A DNA stretch of 21,243 bases, from the NCBI GenBank assembly GCA_964472565.1, contig CAYYNB010000103.1, positions 1 through 21,243 on the forward strand. Reading direction: 5' to 3'. A program made the position numbers and the translations under genes. Each line of letters begins with the position of its first letter. Position 1 is the first letter of the stretch. The DNA comes from DATAMF01 sp964472565 (lineage in GTDB: Bacteria > Chloroflexota > Anaerolineae > Aggregatilineales > Aggregatilineaceae). This document shows positions 21,182 through 21,243 of the stretch, piece after piece. The notes beneath the pieces were generated by a model. That model did no database searches, was not told the DNA's origin, and worked only from the letters and a program-made list of their open reading frames with translations.

Positions 21182-21243
21182 TTAGGCCGATCCAAGAAAA
21201 TAATCATCCCATTCATCCGGATTGACTCCCCTTCCCTCAGGGA
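21182..21243 (-). CDS. C-terminal fragment of a leftward gene running off the window
   Basis: One minus frame reads PEGRGVNPDEWDDYFLGSA then TAA (21184-21182). The acidic end and the terminator 32 bp further on support a real gene end. Too short to name. Confidence 0.4.
   Translation of the reverse strand, partial: PEGRGVNPDEWDDYFLGSA

Noticed and set aside
1..21243. CRISPR array, prophage or complete insertion sequence
   Set aside because: No regularly spaced direct repeats, no transposase, integrase or phage structural gene seen.

Overview
The window looks like a piece of a moderately GC-rich (by eye high 50s %) bacterial genome, most likely Chloroflexota of the Anaerolineae type. This is an inference from the mix of families (NYN/winged-helix protein, THUMP-like methyltransferase, GT39-like protein with C-terminal beta-sandwich modules, DUF402, DUF433, LLM flavoproteins) and from GC-rich interspersed palindromes. 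No rRNA, tRNA, CRISPR array or complete insertion sequence was seen. A run of 100 Ns (15762-15861) marks a scaffold join, so gene order across it is not proven.

Layout. 1-2235: a leftward two-NYN-domain protein with four C-terminal wHTH-like modules, with its own terminator. 2236-2718: a divergent intergenic region holding a long nested inverted repeat that ends in eight T. 2719-7611: rightward genes for an AI-2E family permease, a GNAT acetyltransferase, two small proteins, a terminator, and a THUMP-like methyltransferase whose stop overlaps the start of a DinB-fold protein by 4 bp. 7673-11032: leftward GT39-like glycosyltransferase and a four-helix membrane protein with a basic, low-complexity tail. 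11033-11175: back-to-back sigma70-type promoters. 11176-11733: phosphoribosyltransferase. 11785-11942: a good promoter leading into a 116-bp element bounded by 13-bp inverted repeats. 11976-12747: leftward DUF433 and DUF402 genes. 12855-14970: a leftward translation cluster, rpsA, then rpsU, then infA, headed by a near-perfect promoter and a structured leader of roughly 230 nt that contains a terminator-like hairpin. 15006-15641: dienelactone-hydrolase-like enzyme. 15706-15905: the gap, with the tails of two genes cut by it. 15918-18242: a leftward three-gene operon of a TIR-domain membrane protein, a small membrane protein and a SAM methyltransferase. 18336-19703: amidohydrolase. 19812-20057: Phd-type antitoxin without a toxin. 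20201-21076: LLM flavin/F420 oxidoreductase. 21182-21243: the tail of a leftward gene running off the window.

Most of the window is housekeeping or general metabolism. The parts that deserve a second look are the TIR-membrane operon (possible NADase-based defence or stress module), the rpsA leader, two intergenic long-hairpin elements that could be small RNAs or miniature transposons, and the two-NYN protein with a decayed first nuclease site. Several apparent N-terminal extensions are artefacts of reading through a terminator; starts were corrected from the terminator and ribosome-binding-site positions.
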